Shown piece after piece: positions 16,551 through 24,632 of a stretch of 64,000 bases of DNA. Every line of letters begins with the position of its first letter. Position 1 is the first letter of the stretch. The DNA lies in NCBI GenBank assembly GCA_025462735.1, contig JAOAPC010000022.1:186001-250000 (forward strand). Direction: 5' to 3'. A program made the position numbers and the translations under genes. The notes beneath the pieces were generated by a model. That model saw only the letters and a list, made by a program, of their open reading frames with translations, ran no database searches and was not told where the DNA came from. The stretch is from Acidobacteriaceae bacterium (GTDB taxonomy: Bacteria; Acidobacteriota; Terriglobia; Terriglobales; Acidobacteriaceae).

Positions 16551-16919
16551 GTGAAAAAACAAACTGCCGTTTTTGCCGGTGTCATTGGTGTGGGTGTGGC
16601 CGCGTTGCTTTGGTTCAGACGCTTAGGCCGGCGCCATGAACTCTCGAACATTCATCTTACTGCGAAAGACCTCGACTATCAGGATCTTTCACCCGAGGAC
16701 CTGAGTTCGGCGCATTTGATTGACCTGAATGACGCGGATCCGACCCAACTAAGAACGCTAAATCTCAGTCCTGAATCGCTGGAGCGATTAATCGAAAACC
16801 GCCCCTACCGCAGCAAGCTGGAACTGGTCTCGCGTATCGTGCTCAGCGAGGCAGAGTACGAAGTAATCAAAGAGAAGATCGGGGTTGCAGAGGGTCGCGA
16901 GCCGGTGAAGATTGCGTAA
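16551..16919 (+). CDS. Membrane-anchored helix-hairpin-helix protein
   Basis: The 122-residue protein starts at GTG 16551, has one N-terminal membrane helix (VFAGVIGVGVAALLWF) and a C-terminal HhH/ComEA-like region: LIDLNDADPTQLRTLN, then RLIENRPYRSKLELVSRIVL and a closing helix. ComEA-type HhH domains bind DNA without sequence preference. It resembles a membrane-tethered DNA-binding protein, but no competence genes are near. It is followed by a convergent response-regulator gene. Confidence 0.7.
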   Translation: MKKQTAVFAGVIGVGVAALLWFRRLGRRHELSNIHLTAKDLDYQDLSPEDLSSAHLIDLNDADPTQLRTLNLSPESLERLIENRPYRSKLELVSRIVLSEAEYEVIKEKIGVAEGREPVKIA

Positions 16920-16952
16920 CCTGGTGCCGGGCAACTGGATATTCGATCCAGA

Positions 16953-17693
16953 TCACCCATTTGTCGCGATACCCACTGACTTCCTGCGAACCAGGTCGGC
17001 TATTAGTCTCAGCAGTTGCTCCGGATCAGGCTGGATGTGGAAGTCGGCACCGTCCGCAACGTGCTCATCCGAGCTCGCTGGCACTGAGATTATGGGAGCG
17101 GCGGAGACGCGTCGAAACGCTTTAACCAGCTTTGGTTTATCCGCCTCCGGGACGGAACGTCCGAGAATGAAAATATCGAAGGGGCCATCTTTGCAACGCT
17201 CAAGGCCTTCGGCGAGTCCGACTGGAGCAACCACCTCGTAGCCTTGACTCTCAAGCAGCATTCGCCAGGCTTGCTGCACCGCTTTGTCATATGACACGGA
17301 CAGGATCCGCGCTTTCGGTGGTGGTGCAGCTAACTTTTCCGCCAGCACTGCCACCAGCGTATCCGCGTTCGCAGGCTTCGAAATGTAATCGTCGATGCCT
17401 ACATGAATACCTTCCACCGCGCTTTCCAGGTTGGGGTATCCGGTGAGAACGATCGCAACGCATTGCGGGTTGACCTCCCGCATGGCACGAATAATGTCGT
17501 ACCCGTCGCCCGCGCGCTCGATATTTAAGTCGCAAAGCAGCAGGTCAAATTCACTTTTGTGTATTTCCTCAAGGGCTTGCGGGACGGTAGCAGCAACCGC
17601 GACCGTAAACCCATATCGCCGCAAAATGACGGGAAGGGTCGCACGGATGCCGGGTTCATCGTCGACGAAGAGAAGGCGCTTTCGAGTGAGCAT
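16953..17693 (-). CDS. Response regulator with a receiver and a degenerate second receiver
   Basis: The 246-residue protein has a canonical receiver (Asp11, Asp12, phosphoacceptor Asp55, Thr84, Lys106). A second, receiver-like half from about residue 128 (ARILSVSYDKAVQQA) lacks the acidic pair and the phospho-Asp (FILGRSVP at that place). No DNA-binding output domain is present. A close paralogue with the same layout is at 21661-22404 and a single-receiver relative at 19783-20232. All three begin LTRKRLLFVDDE. The partner kinase is not in the window. Confidence 0.85.
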   Translation of the reverse strand: MLTRKRLLFVDDEPGIRATLPVILRRYGFTVAVAATVPQALEEIHKSEFDLLLCDLNIERAGDGYDIIRAMREVNPQCVAIVLTGYPNLESAVEGIHVGIDDYISKPANADTLVAVLAEKLAAPPPKARILSVSYDKAVQQAWRMLLESQGYEVVAPVGLAEGLERCKDGPFDIFILGRSVPEADKPKLVKAFRRVSAAPIISVPASSDEHVADGADFHIQPDPEQLLRLIADLVRRKSVGIATNG

Positions 17694-17750
17694 CAGGTGG
17701 CAGGCCTGCAGATTCGGATTAGAATGTTTTTTTGTACCGCCCCGGTCTTG

Positions 17751-17969
17751 TTACCCAGTCTTCCGGGCACTGCTCTCACTACTCAGCGCCTGATCCGCAA
17801 GCTTGATCCAGCGTGTGATCATGTCGATCGCGTCGTCTGGTTCGGTGCGGAAAGGAAGCAACATCGCCTGCTGGAAGCCAGAAAACTCAGAGGTGGCATG
17901 GACTTCCGAATTCTGATGCTGATCGGGTATCGGGATTTTTATGACCTTGCGCACCTGACGGCTCCGCAT
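17751..17969 (-). CDS. Possible small hypothetical protein
   Basis: A 72-residue frame ends with GFQQAMLLPFRTEPDDAIDM, then ITRWIKLADQALSSE, which looks helical and protein-like. There is no convincing ribosome site at the start, and no family is recognised. It may be a remnant of a receiver-type protein. Confidence 0.25.
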   Translation of the reverse strand: MRSRQVRKVIKIPIPDQHQNSEVHATSEFSGFQQAMLLPFRTEPDDAIDMITRWIKLADQALSSESSARKTG

Positions 17970-18151
17970 ACCTATATAAGATGCGGCGTTTTGCCCTAAT
18001 GTCCGATACGGTACATACGGTATTACTACGTTACGGTTAGATTACCGCGACGCAACTGTTAAAGAAGCGTGAACAATCTACCGTTTCAGGTAAACATCAG
18101 CTGGCGATTCTGGCTCGCAAGTGCGTTGTGGCGAATAGCAGAAACGCGAGA
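17970..18151. other. Intergenic stretch with short repeats
   Basis: Around 18004-18040 the bases ATACGGTA, ATACGGTA and TTACGGTTA recur at close spacing, which could be a regulator site. Otherwise I see nothing here. Confidence 0.25.
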
Positions 18152-18811
18152 CTATAGCAGCGACCTGAGTAGCTGGCTTGCGCCGTTCCACAGAATCTGT
18201 ACACCGATGCAGACCAGCAGGAACGAGGAAAGCTTTAGGATTACATTCATTCCGGTGGTACCGATCGCCATGGCCAGGCGATCTGCAAAACCGTAGCAAA
18301 CATAAATAGTCGCCGCCACAAAAGCGCACCCGATCGCCGCCGCACCCGTGGCCACCAGGGTTGCTCCAAAGTTGCGCGGTTCATTTGCGCCTAAAGTGAT
18401 TGCAACCGAGATCGTGCCTGGTCCGACCGTCAACGGAAGGGTCATGGGGTAAAACGCTTCTCTTAGAGCATCATTGCTGCTCACCGTACGCTCGACTGCG
18501 CTTCGGTCATTTTCGTCTTTCTGCTTCAGCATCGCCCATCCGGTCGAAATCAAGATCAATCCGCCACCCACCTGCACCACGGGAAGCGAAATCCCAAAAA
18601 ATGAGAGGACGTGTGATCCGACAGTGAAGGACGCAATCATCAGTATGAAGCTGTTCACCGCTATTCGACGCGCCAGCAGTCTCCTGGTCTGGGTGCTGTA
18701 GTTTCTGGTGAGTGCGAGAAAGAACGGACTACCCCCGATAGGGTCCACGATTGGAAACAGAGCACTCACGACCAGGAGAATACTTCGCGCAGCCTGAAGC
18801 ACCAGATACAC
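18152..18811 (-). CDS. MarC/YchE family integral membrane protein
   Basis: The 219-residue protein has six membrane helices. The MarC signatures are present: SALFPIVDPIGGSPFFLALT in helix 1 and YPMTLPLTVGPGTISVAITL in the middle. The family (UPF0056) was once linked to multidrug resistance, but its function is not established. The P-x-x-D-P-x-G and P-x-T-x-G-P-G motifs on the two halves suggest an inverted-repeat transporter fold. It stands alone, with no gene on the same strand close by. Confidence 0.9.
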   Translation of the reverse strand: MYLVLQAARSILLVVSALFPIVDPIGGSPFFLALTRNYSTQTRRLLARRIAVNSFILMIASFTVGSHVLSFFGISLPVVQVGGGLILISTGWAMLKQKDENDRSAVERTVSSNDALREAFYPMTLPLTVGPGTISVAITLGANEPRNFGATLVATGAAAIGCAFVAATIYVCYGFADRLAMAIGTTGMNVILKLSSFLLVCIGVQILWNGASQLLRSLL

Positions 18812-19287
18812 CTCTTCTTTTATTCTATTTCCTAATTATTTCTATTTCCCTATTGCAATGCCGCGCGACCGACGGCAAGCTGCGTTTTTATTCGGTAGTA
18901 GTCGAATCGGTCTTGGTCGGGGATGGTTGTCCGTTTGCATACTCCCAAATTCGTCACTTAATCAACATAAAAGCTACCCAAGAGCGGCCTGCGATTCCTC
19001 GTCGGATTCCAGGCCTTACTCCTAGTCCTGAGCCACCGGCGCAATAATCCGCAAAGCGACAGTTCACGCAGCGGGATGCCGCATCATAGTCACAGACGAA
19101 AAGCCGTGAACTCACCCCGCAAGACGTGGCCTCGGTAGTTTGCCAGACTTGGGGGGCTGGGATTGGCGACCCTTCGAACTGAATTCGGGCACCCCGCGGT
19201 TCGAGCCGCATCGAGATCGGCAGCTTACCGCAGCCGAAACCGTGGAAATGAAATCCCGCTGAAAACTGAAGAGAGTAGGTAGTTGAA
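18812..19287. other. Gap without a recognised gene
   Basis: I see no supported gene, RNA or strong hairpin in this 476-base stretch. A leftward frame through the right half is open but has an unnatural composition. Confidence 0.5.
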
Positions 19288-19503
19288 ATGAAATCGACCA
19301 CTCGAGGTTCAGCACTGGTCGCTGAAATTGCCGAATTGCAAGACCAACAGTTGGAATCTTTTGCTGACGCAACGTTCGCTGGTTTCACGCCGGAACAAGA
19401 TACTGCGCACAACAAACGGTCCGACCGTATCGGAGCCCTTCAGCGGGCATTGAGGCGCCACCGCAGCGCAGCCGAGACAAATCTAAAACTAACCTCACGC
19501 TAA
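19288..19503 (+). CDS. Small helical hypothetical protein
   Basis: The 71-residue product is mostly helical and charged (VAEIAELQDQQLESFADATF, then FTPEQDTAHNKRSDRIGALQ). It resembles other short acidobacterial proteins with an E-x-x-x-Y/H-x-x-R-x-x-R-I pattern, but I cannot name a family. ATG at 19288 has only a weak GTAGGTAG site before it. Confidence 0.45.
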   Translation: MKSTTRGSALVAEIAELQDQQLESFADATFAGFTPEQDTAHNKRSDRIGALQRALRRHRSAAETNLKLTSR

Positions 19504-19595
19504 CCACGCCACCCGATAAAGCCCTTACAGCGGCGGCCCTAAAGATTCACAAACAAATATGACCCGGATGACTGCCGGACTGGTAGTGTCACTGG

Positions 19596-19781
19596 ATGCG
19601 GAAAACTTATTTTGAGCAAACTCCCGTCGCAGAAGTGCTAAAGAGGGTTGCGAAAGAAAAAGGAACATCCGATGCCACCTCACGAAAAATCCTCACTTGG
19701 CCCAAGCCGTTTCCGAACTGCCGCACCGGATTGGAGCGCCAGCGGCGAGTAGATATAGTCACCCCAGACAGCCCGAACTGA
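19596..19781 (+). CDS. Possible small protein, perhaps decayed
   Basis: The first 30 residues (MRKTYFEQTPVAEVLKRVAK) look like a genuine small-protein N-terminus; the rest (from about residue 32) is Pro/Arg-rich and not convincing. A frameshift after the first half is possible. It ends two bases before the receiver gene. Confidence 0.3.
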   Translation: MRKTYFEQTPVAEVLKRVAKEKGTSDATSRKILTWPKPFPNCRTGLERQRRVDIVTPDSPN

Positions 19782-19782
19782 C

Positions 19783-20232
19783 ATGACCGATATACAGAAC
19801 CGGGTACAGGTGGAGCTCACACGAAAGCGCCTTCTGTTCGTCGATGACGAACATGGTATCCGCGAAACCCTGCCCGTAATAATGCGGAGATATGGGTTCA
19901 TTGTCACAGTTGCGGCTACCGTTGCCGAGGGCATTCAGCAAATACAAACCCAAGAGTTCGACCTGCTTCTGTGCGATTTGAATATCGAACATTACGGCGA
20001 TGGGTACGACGTGATTCGCGCCGTGCGGAAGTTTAATTCGGATTGCGTCATCATAATTCTGACTGCATATCCGGATTTTGAGAGCGCCGTTGAAGCCATA
20101 CACTTGCGGATCGACGATTACCTTATCAAGCCCGCTAATGCTGATTTGCTGGTGGCTGTATTGGCAGCAAAGCTGGCCGAACCACGCGTTCCGAGGCGGG
20201 ATTCGATGTCCGACGTTGGGCCTCGGCCTTAG
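19783..20232 (+). CDS. Single-domain response regulator
   Basis: The 149-residue protein is one receiver domain: acidic pair Asp21-Asp22, phosphoacceptor Asp65 in LLLCDLNI, Thr in IILTAYP and Lys in YLIKPAN. It is closely related to the first halves of the two dual-receiver proteins in this window but stops where their second half would begin, with a short unrelated tail (VPRRDSMSDVGPRP). It may be a truncated copy. It is directly followed by the tRNA-Sec gene on the other strand. Confidence 0.85.
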   Translation: MTDIQNRVQVELTRKRLLFVDDEHGIRETLPVIMRRYGFIVTVAATVAEGIQQIQTQEFDLLLCDLNIEHYGDGYDVIRAVRKFNSDCVIIILTAYPDFESAVEAIHLRIDDYLIKPANADLLVAVLAAKLAEPRVPRRDSMSDVGPRP

Positions 20233-20294
20233 CGTACGAACGGCGCCCACGCTAAAAGCAAAGAAAAGCAAAATCAAATCCCCGCGACAATTAT

Positions 20295-20391
20295 TGGCGG
20301 AAGCGAGTGGGAGTCGAACCCACCATCGCCATCAGAGATAACGATCTACGGTTTTGAAGACCGCGAGAGTCACCGGACCCCTTGCGCTTCC
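20295..20391 (-). tRNA. selC: tRNA-Sec (anticodon TCA), with encoded CCA
   Basis: On the minus strand the transcript begins GGAAGCGC and ends TCGCTTCCGCCA, giving an extended acceptor stem with one C-U mismatch at the eighth pair. The anticodon arm CGGTCTTCAAAACCG has loop TTCAAAA with anticodon TCA. A long variable arm and a GTGGG/CCCAC T-arm follow, and the discriminator base is G. At about 94 bases before CCA and with this arm pattern, it matches bacterial tRNA-Sec. It delivers selenocysteine at UGA codons together with SelB. Confidence 0.93.
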
Positions 20392-20458
20392 AGCCTCCAA
20401 CAGATTAACGGAAAATAGCTGCTTGCGGGTGTACGTGACGCCGATGTTGCGATGACTC

Positions 20459-20677
20459 TTATTGGCGCGCGGCAGACCTCTCGCGAACAACGTCTGCCAC
20501 AAGTTTCAGCAGCGACTCAACGGCCGAGTCTGATTTCGCAAAGAAATTCCAGCGGCTCGCTGTTGTCTCATAGGGTTTTTGTCCGACGTGTTCCGATTTC
20601 GTAACCGCATTGCCGTCGGCATTCCGACCGTTTACTGCTTCCGCCACAGTTACTGACCTATTGTCATTGCGGCACAC
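20459..20677 (-). pseudogene. Remnant of a receiver-type protein C-terminus
   Basis: The frame ends SLLKLVADVVRERSAARQ, very close to the end of the dual-receiver protein at 21661 (PLLKLVADVIRKRAAAHQ). At DNA level the bases around 20497-20523 match 21700-21726 at nearly every position (shared run CCACAAGTTTCAGCAGCG). Upstream of this tail the frame has no receiver core or acidic pair. I read it as the 3' end of a lost paralogue next to selC. Confidence 0.55.
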
Positions 20678-20763
20678 TGTTCAATTGTGCTCAGACTTGT
20701 AAGTTCCCGGAATGGGACAATTCCTTATCCGGGAAAGAGTGTAGGTGGAAATGAGGTTGAGTC

Positions 20764-21417
20764 GTGTCTACATCCCCCATACCACAACGCATTCTCGTTG
20801 TAGATGACGAAGAAGCTATCCGGGACGTGTTTGCGCAGATGCTTCAAGCAGAAGGCTATGAGGTCACAACTGCGGAAAACGGTTTTGACGCCCTTTTGAA
20901 GCTCAAACAGCTACGGCCCGACATAATCATCTCCGACCTTAACATGCCCAAAATGTCGGGATTTGAATTTCTCTCTGTCATTCGCCGTCGCTTCCCCAAA
21001 GTCTCTGTAATCGCCAGCAGCGGAGCCTATGGCAGCAGAGTTGTGCCGACCGGAGTGCTTGCTGACGCCTTTTACGCCAAGGGAGAAGATGATCCTCGAA
21101 TGCTCCTGAGCAGTGTGGCTGCGCTTATCGAGACCTCTTCCGTACAGGCCATAGCGCATCAGGACGAGTCTGCCCCGGTTTGGATTCCCCGGAACGGCAA
21201 GGACTCGAATGGAGTGCCTTACATCGTGATTACTTGTACGGAGTGCCTGCGGTCTTTCCCGCTGAATGTGACTAAGGAGGAGAACCCGGAGGTTCTTGAG
21301 ACTACCTGTCTATTTTGCTCAAACACGGTTAAGTACATCATTGATTTCTCTCTTTCCGTAACTTCGCCTTCCAAAAAAATGTCTGGCCCACTGCACGCGA
21401 CAGGATCTGCGGCCTAG
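20764..21417 (+). CDS. Receiver domain fused to a zinc-ribbon-like C-terminal domain
   Basis: The 217-residue protein has a receiver with Asp14-Asp15, phosphoacceptor Asp58 (ISDLNMPKMSG) and a Lys in FYAKGEDDP. After a linker, the C-terminal part has two Cys pairs, ITCTECLRSFPL and TTCLFCSNTVKYI, about 30 residues apart, the pattern of a small zinc ribbon. The start is GTG at 20764. A receiver with this type of output is uncommon; the domain could bind protein or nucleic acid. Neighbouring receivers suggest a shared phosphorelay. Confidence 0.8.
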   Translation: MSTSPIPQRILVVDDEEAIRDVFAQMLQAEGYEVTTAENGFDALLKLKQLRPDIIISDLNMPKMSGFEFLSVIRRRFPKVSVIASSGAYGSRVVPTGVLADAFYAKGEDDPRMLLSSVAALIETSSVQAIAHQDESAPVWIPRNGKDSNGVPYIVITCTECLRSFPLNVTKEENPEVLETTCLFCSNTVKYIIDFSLSVTSPSKKMSGPLHATGSAA

Positions 21418-21444
21418 CAGCAGAACGGAATCGAGTAGCTCAAG

Positions 21445-21630
21445 ATGCCGAAATACGGGATATTTAACGAAGGTGAGGAGAGTCCCTACAAAACAATCGA
21501 AGATGACTCGATATTCCAACACGGCCAGTTTGTGGAAATATTTCGCGGACAAGAAGCAGACGCGAAGGTTGTGGCTGCGATCCGATTAGAGAAAGGCCAG
21601 AGGGTCCAGGAAGTTTTGTCTTCAGGCTGA
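21445..21630 (+). CDS. Small hypothetical protein
   Basis: The 61-residue product (MPKYGIFNEGEESPYKTIED, later FVEIFRGQEADAKVVAAIRL) has a plausible alpha/beta composition. It follows the zinc-ribbon receiver gene by 27 bases. No family is recognised. Confidence 0.45.
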   Translation: MPKYGIFNEGEESPYKTIEDDSIFQHGQFVEIFRGQEADAKVVAAIRLEKGQRVQEVLSSG

Positions 21631-21660
21631 GCGGGGGAATGCGCGATGCTCCGATGACCC

Positions 21661-22404
21661 CTACTGGTGTGCGGCGGCTCTCTTTCGAATGACATCCGCC
21701 ACAAGTTTCAGCAGCGGCTCAGGGTCAGTTTCTATGTGGTAGTCCGCGCCGTCAACCTTTTGGTCCCCCACAGTTCGACGCAACGAAATTATGGGTGCGG
21801 GACACACCTTCCGAAAAGCTTGCACCAACCTTTTTTTGTCCTCATCGGGTATTGAATGCCCAAGGACGAAAAGATCGAAACTGCCCTGCTCGCAGTGTTC
21901 GAGGCTCGACATTAATCCATGTGACGAAACCACTTCGTAGCCCTGGGTTTCAAACAGCATGTGCCGCATTCGCAGTAGCGTCTGGTCATATGAGACTGAG
22001 AGGATCCGCGCTTTTGCCTTCCGCGCCGCTAACTTTTCAGCCAGCAGCGCGACCAGCACATCGGCTTTCGCGGGTTTCATTATGTAATCATCGACGCCTA
22101 AATGAAGACCTTCCACGGCACTCTCCACATCAGGGTGTCCGGTAAGAACAATGGTGACGCAATCGGGATTGACCTCCCGCATGGCGCGAATGACCTCATA
22201 TCCATCTCCTTCGCGATCAATATTTAGATCGCTAAGCAGCAGGTCAAATTCCTTTGTCTTTACTTCGTCTATGGCTTCGGCTACCGTACCGGCAACTGTC
22301 ACTGCAAATCCGTATCTCGCCAAAATCACGGAGAGCGTTTTACGGATGGCGGGTTCATCGTCTACGAAGAGAAGCCGCTTTCGAGTGAGCTTCGCTTGCT
22401 CCAT
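21661..22404 (-). CDS. Response regulator with a receiver and a degenerate second receiver
   Basis: The 247-residue product is a paralogue of the protein at 16953-17693. The first receiver has the acidic pair in LLFVDDEP, phosphoacceptor Asp59 in LLLSDLNI, Thr in VLTGHP and Lys110 in YIMKPAK. The second half (ARILSVSYDQTLLRM onward) keeps the fold pattern but has no phosphoacceptor (FVLGHSIP). I place the start at ATG 22404 (MEQAKLTRKR) rather than the upstream in-frame ATG, which would overlap the previous gene by 80 bases. It lies 10 bases after the receiver gene at 22415, so the two form an operon. Confidence 0.87.
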   Translation of the reverse strand: MEQAKLTRKRLLFVDDEPAIRKTLSVILARYGFAVTVAGTVAEAIDEVKTKEFDLLLSDLNIDREGDGYEVIRAMREVNPDCVTIVLTGHPDVESAVEGLHLGVDDYIMKPAKADVLVALLAEKLAARKAKARILSVSYDQTLLRMRHMLFETQGYEVVSSHGLMSSLEHCEQGSFDLFVLGHSIPDEDKKRLVQAFRKVCPAPIISLRRTVGDQKVDGADYHIETDPEPLLKLVADVIRKRAAAHQ

Positions 22405-22414
22405 AGGCGCGGTG

Positions 22415-22819
22415 TCAGGAGCGGTATCGCTGAACCACTTCGCCCAGGATGCGGAGAAACTCTGCGGTTGGTTCGCCCTTATTGACGTAAACATCCACTC
22501 CGTTCAGATTTTTCGGAACCGTGCCTGAAAACAGAACGACTGGAACATCGGGCTTGATTTTCTTCATTTCTTTCGCCAGCTGTGTACCCGTGGTTCCATG
22601 CAGCATGTGGTCTGCTACCGTGGCGCACACCGGCGCTTCGCGGAGAACTTTCAGGGCCTCAGATGCGGTGGTCACACCGATCACGTTATAGCCGTTCTGC
22701 TCTAAAACCGCCTTTCGCAGGGTCAAATACATCGGGTCGTCCTCAATGCACAAGACCAGGGGCCTCGCACGCGGAATGGGGCGGATTTTTCGGAGGATAT
22801 TCTCGTAAGGAGTGGACAA
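22415..22819 (-). CDS. Single-domain response regulator
   Basis: The 134-residue protein is a receiver with the acidic cluster E26-D27-D28 (VLCIEDDP), a probable phosphoacceptor Asp70 (TVADHMLHGTTG), Ser in VLFSGTVP and Lys in VYVNKGEP. The region around Asp70 is unusual, with His and Met in place of the common Leu and Pro. It is the first gene of a two-gene operon with the dual-receiver gene downstream. No output domain. Confidence 0.85.
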   Translation of the reverse strand: MSTPYENILRKIRPIPRARPLVLCIEDDPMYLTLRKAVLEQNGYNVIGVTTASEALKVLREAPVCATVADHMLHGTTGTQLAKEMKKIKPDVPVVLFSGTVPKNLNGVDVYVNKGEPTAEFLRILGEVVQRYRS

Positions 22820-23112
22820 ATCGGCACCTTAACGCCAGCCATACGGGCCAACGCCTGCTAAGATGCTCGCCCATGTTGCTGCCGAACGTAAATACAGGAA
22901 AAACTGTATGGCGTCGAACACAAGCGCATGACCTTGTGGAAAGGCCTTGAACGGGTCGAATGCAGGTGGGGGACATTGCGGCGCACGGACAAAACCTGCT
23001 GAGACTCACCTTCAGTATTATTGGATGACGCCTAAATTTTGTCATAGCCCAAAGCCTGGTTTAACCAAGGGCAATAGTCAGATGAAGTCAAATCGGCTGT
23101 ACTGGAGAACCC

Positions 23113-24189
23113 ATGAAACGCTGTGCCGCATTCCTTCTGTTATTGGCAGGTTGCGCCTTCTCGCAAGAAGTCTCCGTCCCTAAGATCCCCTACAGTTCGG
23201 TTCCTGATTTTCTTAAATTGCCAGCGGACATAAATCTTGGCGAGGTCGCGGGCGTGGCGGTCAATTCCCACAAGCATATCTTGGTCTTCTCGCGGGGGAA
23301 TACCACCGGTCCGGCTTACGGAGCGGCCGCGGCGCAACTGCTGGAGTTCGACGCAAGGGGGAATTTCCTGCGCGAGATCGGTCACAACCTCTATGGCTGG
23401 TCCTACGCGCACGCAGTAAAAGTCGACAGGGATGACAACATCTGGGTTGCGGACAAAGGCTCAGACGTGGTCGTAAAGTTCACCGCGCGGGGCCGCGTTG
23501 CGATGGTGTTCGGCCGCAAGCAGGAAGCCTCCGACGAGGAAACCGGGCCGCTCAAACACCCGCATCCGCCGTTGCCCCCGATTGACGGGATGTTCCGCCA
23601 GGTCACCGACATCGCGTGGGACTCGGCCGGCAACAGCTATATAAGCGACGGTTATGTCAACGCTCGAATCGCGAAAGTCGACAAAGACGGCAAGTGGGTC
23701 AAGTCGTGGGGCGAGCCCGGCGACCAGCCCGGTCAATTCATTCAGCCTCACAGCATTGCGGTCGATGCAGCCGACCACGTGTATGTTGCGGACCGAGGCA
23801 ACCGGCGGATACAAGTGTTTGACGTCGACGGCAAATTTATCCGGCAGATTACGATTGATGTACCGTTCGATCCCAATGCGCTGCCGCCGATCGGGAACAA
23901 ACCCAAACTCCCGATCACCGGCAATCAGTTGATGGCGCCGGGGGCCCCGTGGGCAATCTGCATCACTCCCGGACCGCACCAGGTGCTGTACAGCTCCGAC
24001 GCCTATCCCGGCAGGATCTACAAAATGACTCTTGAGGGAAAAGTTCTGGGCGTGCTCGGCGAGTCAGGCAAACAGCTCAAGCAGTTTGGCTGGATTCATG
24101 AAATCGCGTGTCCATCGGAAGATGAGCTGTACGTAGGCGAATTGCTGAACTGGCGAGTGCAGAAGCTGATCCTGGGGCGGACTCACTGA
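23113..24189 (+). CDS. NHL-repeat lipoprotein (peptidylglycine alpha-amidating lyase-like)
   Basis: The 358-residue product has a lipobox (LLLLAGC, Cys14) and then a six-bladed NHL beta-propeller; blade motifs such as HAVKVDRDDNIWVADKGSDV, ITDIAWDSAGNSYISDGY-like and HSIAVDAADHVYVADRGNRR recur. The order and the histidine-rich loops resemble the lyase domain (PAL) of peptide-amidating enzymes, a common annotation for secreted bacterial NHL proteins, but catalysis is not shown. The ATG at 23113 follows GGAGAACCC. No neighbours on the same strand clarify its role. Confidence 0.82.
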   Translation: MKRCAAFLLLLAGCAFSQEVSVPKIPYSSVPDFLKLPADINLGEVAGVAVNSHKHILVFSRGNTTGPAYGAAAAQLLEFDARGNFLREIGHNLYGWSYAHAVKVDRDDNIWVADKGSDVVVKFTARGRVAMVFGRKQEASDEETGPLKHPHPPLPPIDGMFRQVTDIAWDSAGNSYISDGYVNARIAKVDKDGKWVKSWGEPGDQPGQFIQPHSIAVDAADHVYVADRGNRRIQVFDVDGKFIRQITIDVPFDPNALPPIGNKPKLPITGNQLMAPGAPWAICITPGPHQVLYSSDAYPGRIYKMTLEGKVLGVLGESGKQLKQFGWIHEIACPSEDELYVGELLNWRVQKLILGRTH

Positions 24190-24268
24190 AACCGCCACGG
24201 CCTGGAAACAACGAATTTTTCCTGCTAAATTTAGTTCAGCAGTTCACTTGCCCTCGAACGGAGAAACC

Positions 24269-24508
24269 ATGGCTGAGAATCCCAGCGCCACCCTGCCAGC
24301 TATCGTAGAAAAAATTATCAAACCCGCGTATCCCGGTGCTCCTGAAAAGGCCCAGATTGCGGTTGAAGGCGCAGACCACCTGTACCGAGAGATTCGCATT
24401 GAGAACACATTAATCGACGAGGATGGTCATAAGGTCGGCCTGAAGCCGGGCGCCGAAGTGCAAGTGACGGTCGAAGCCGACGCCGACGCCACCGCTCCGA
24501 AGCCCTGA
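24269..24508 (+). CDS. Small acidic hypothetical protein
   Basis: The 79-residue protein (AENPSATLPAIVEKIIKPAY, later VGLKPGAEVQVTVEADADAT) has a beta-rich end. ATG at 24269 follows CGGAGAAACC, so I choose it over a start 21 bases earlier. The pattern KPAYPGAPEKAQIAVEGAD suggests a small cytoplasmic fold of unknown role, seen to my knowledge mainly in acidobacteria. Confidence 0.7.
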   Translation: MAENPSATLPAIVEKIIKPAYPGAPEKAQIAVEGADHLYREIRIENTLIDEDGHKVGLKPGAEVQVTVEADADATAPKP

Positions 24509-24542
24509 TGGGGAGTGCGAAGCTTTCAGCTTAAGAAACTTC

Positions 24543-24609
24543 GGCCACGGATTAACGCGCATAACGCCGATGGAATTTCGATCGGTGAAATCAACATTAA
24601 TCGGTGGCC
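24543..24609. repeat. Intergenic inverted repeat, GGCCACGGATTAA type
   Basis: GGCCACGGATTAA at 24543-24555 pairs with TTAATCGGTGGCC at 24597-24609 over 12 of 13 bases. A related element is at 27214-27282. It lies between convergent genes and may act as a terminator in both directions. Confidence 0.55.
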
Positions 24610-24632
24610 TGAATTTTGCCTGAGCTAAGCGC

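Noticed and set aside
18954-19415. Minus-strand frame with CVNCRFADYC
   Set aside because: The Cys cluster looked like a metal site, but the rest of the frame is Ser-rich, has no ribosome site and overlaps a better plus-strand candidate.
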